This document shows, one piece after another, positions 31,844 through 32,187 of a DNA stretch of 32,187 bases; position 1 is the first letter of the stretch; each line of letters begins with the position of its first letter. The stretch lies in NCBI GenBank assembly GCA_905479095.1, contig CAJQLD010000015.1, forward strand, positions 1-32,187, given 5' to 3'. The translations under genes were made by a program, and so were the position numbers. A model generated the notes under the pieces. The model was not told where the DNA came from. It made no database searches and saw only the letters and a program-made list of their open reading frames with translations. The DNA comes from an uncultured Flavobacteriaceae bacterium. GTDB lineage: Bacteria > Bacteroidota > Bacteroidia > Flavobacteriales > Flavobacteriaceae.

Positions 31844-32187
31844 TTAGTCTTGTACTTGAAACGTAATCGGTAATGAGTAAGGGACAATCACCGCTTTTCC
31901 ACGCTGACGTCCTGGTTTCATTTTTGGTAGCATGTTGATCACACGCGCTGCTTCTTTTTCTAAACGAGGGTGTGGTGCTCTTGAACGAACTCCAGTAACA
32001 TCTCCATTTTTATTGATTTTAAAGATCACACTGATACGTTGTTTCCCTGATAATCCTAAATCACCTGCTAAATCTGTATTGAATTTTCGTTGTACAAATT
32101 TTGCGATTTTAGCGGACATACATTTACGCTTTTCAGTATTGGATCCTTTTTCACAGCCTGGATATTCAGGAACATTTTCGATGACAG
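31844..32187 (-). CDS. TonB C-terminal-domain (energy transducer) protein, N-terminus outside window
   Basis: The frame is open from the window edge at 32187, so only the C-terminal ~114 residues are seen. An internal ATG at 32119 is not the start, because the conserved upstream segment (ENVPEYPGCEKG, then KRKCMSAKI) is in frame. The sequence continues GLSGKQRISVIFKINKNGDV, RSRAPHPRLEKEAARVIN and PKMKPGRQRGKAVIVPYSLP, the TonB C-terminal fold of the Bacteroidota type with the paired cysteines of PGCEK and RKCMS. It would contact TonB-dependent receptors from the periplasm, or act as a TonB-like domain in a signalling or peptidase protein; the missing N-terminus decides which. Confidence 0.88.
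   Translation of the reverse strand, partial: VIENVPEYPGCEKGSNTEKRKCMSAKIAKFVQRKFNTDLAGDLGLSGKQRISVIFKINKNGDVTGVRSRAPHPRLEKEAARVINMLPKMKPGRQRGKAVIVPYSLPITFQVQD

Noticed and set aside
1-32187. CRISPR array, prophage, insertion sequence, toxin-antitoxin or defence island.
   Set aside because: No regularly spaced repeats, transposase, integrase, phage structural genes or defence domains were found in either strand.

Overview
The window is a stretch of a Bacteroidota chromosome, most likely a member of the Flavobacteriaceae. The evidence is the low G+C content, TonB-dependent receptors with an N-terminal carboxypeptidase-regulatory-like domain, an ExbB-ExbD-ExbD operon with an extra membrane protein inside it, a DksA/TraR-like protein lacking most zinc-finger cysteines between ileS and lspA, and -7 elements of the TAnnTTTG type. 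Assignment below family level cannot be supported. It reads as mostly core chromosome: there is no insertion sequence, phage, CRISPR array or resistance gene. Only the first ~700 bases, with an unrecognised partial gene and an orphan 50-residue ORF, look accessory.

Layout. (1) 1-700: 5' part of an unrecognised gene, a cluster of palindromes and a small ORF. (2) 699-5570: a DUF5689 lipoprotein and a TonB-dependent receptor on the minus strand, divergent from a secreted EEP-type nuclease/phosphatase. (3) 5635-10389: a small 4-helix membrane protein, then a second TonB-dependent receptor in an operon with a 555-residue lipoprotein that I do not recognise and that is built of about five diverged repeats. 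(4) 10515-15110: a compact minus-strand operon, DUF3108 protein - tryptophan 2,3-dioxygenase - M23 peptidase lipoprotein - pgi. (5) 15309-19326: uvrC overlapping a patatin/Omp85 fusion. (6) 19412-20865: rimK and 5-formyltetrahydrofolate cyclo-ligase on the plus strand, ending stop codon on stop codon against (7) 20862-25283: ileS - dksA-like - lspA. (8) 25454-26740: a divergent PAP2-like membrane protein converging on an outer-membrane beta-barrel protein. (9) 26829-29183: exbB - 4-helix protein - exbD - exbD. (10) tRNA-Ser(GGA), type I asparaginase and TatD. (11) A retropepsin-like protease converging on a TonB C-terminal-domain protein cut by the window end.

How the parts relate: the two receptors, the ExbB/ExbD motor and the TonB-domain protein are parts of one transport theme, the energised uptake of nutrients across the outer membrane. 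The most interesting material is in 699-10389. There, two paralogous receptors of the same subfamily each have an unrelated lipoprotein encoded just downstream, and the first also has a divergent secreted nuclease. This is a plausible scavenging system for extracellular nucleic acids or phosphate (inference), next to a second system with an uncharacterised repeat lipoprotein. All family names come from motif reading, not database searches.
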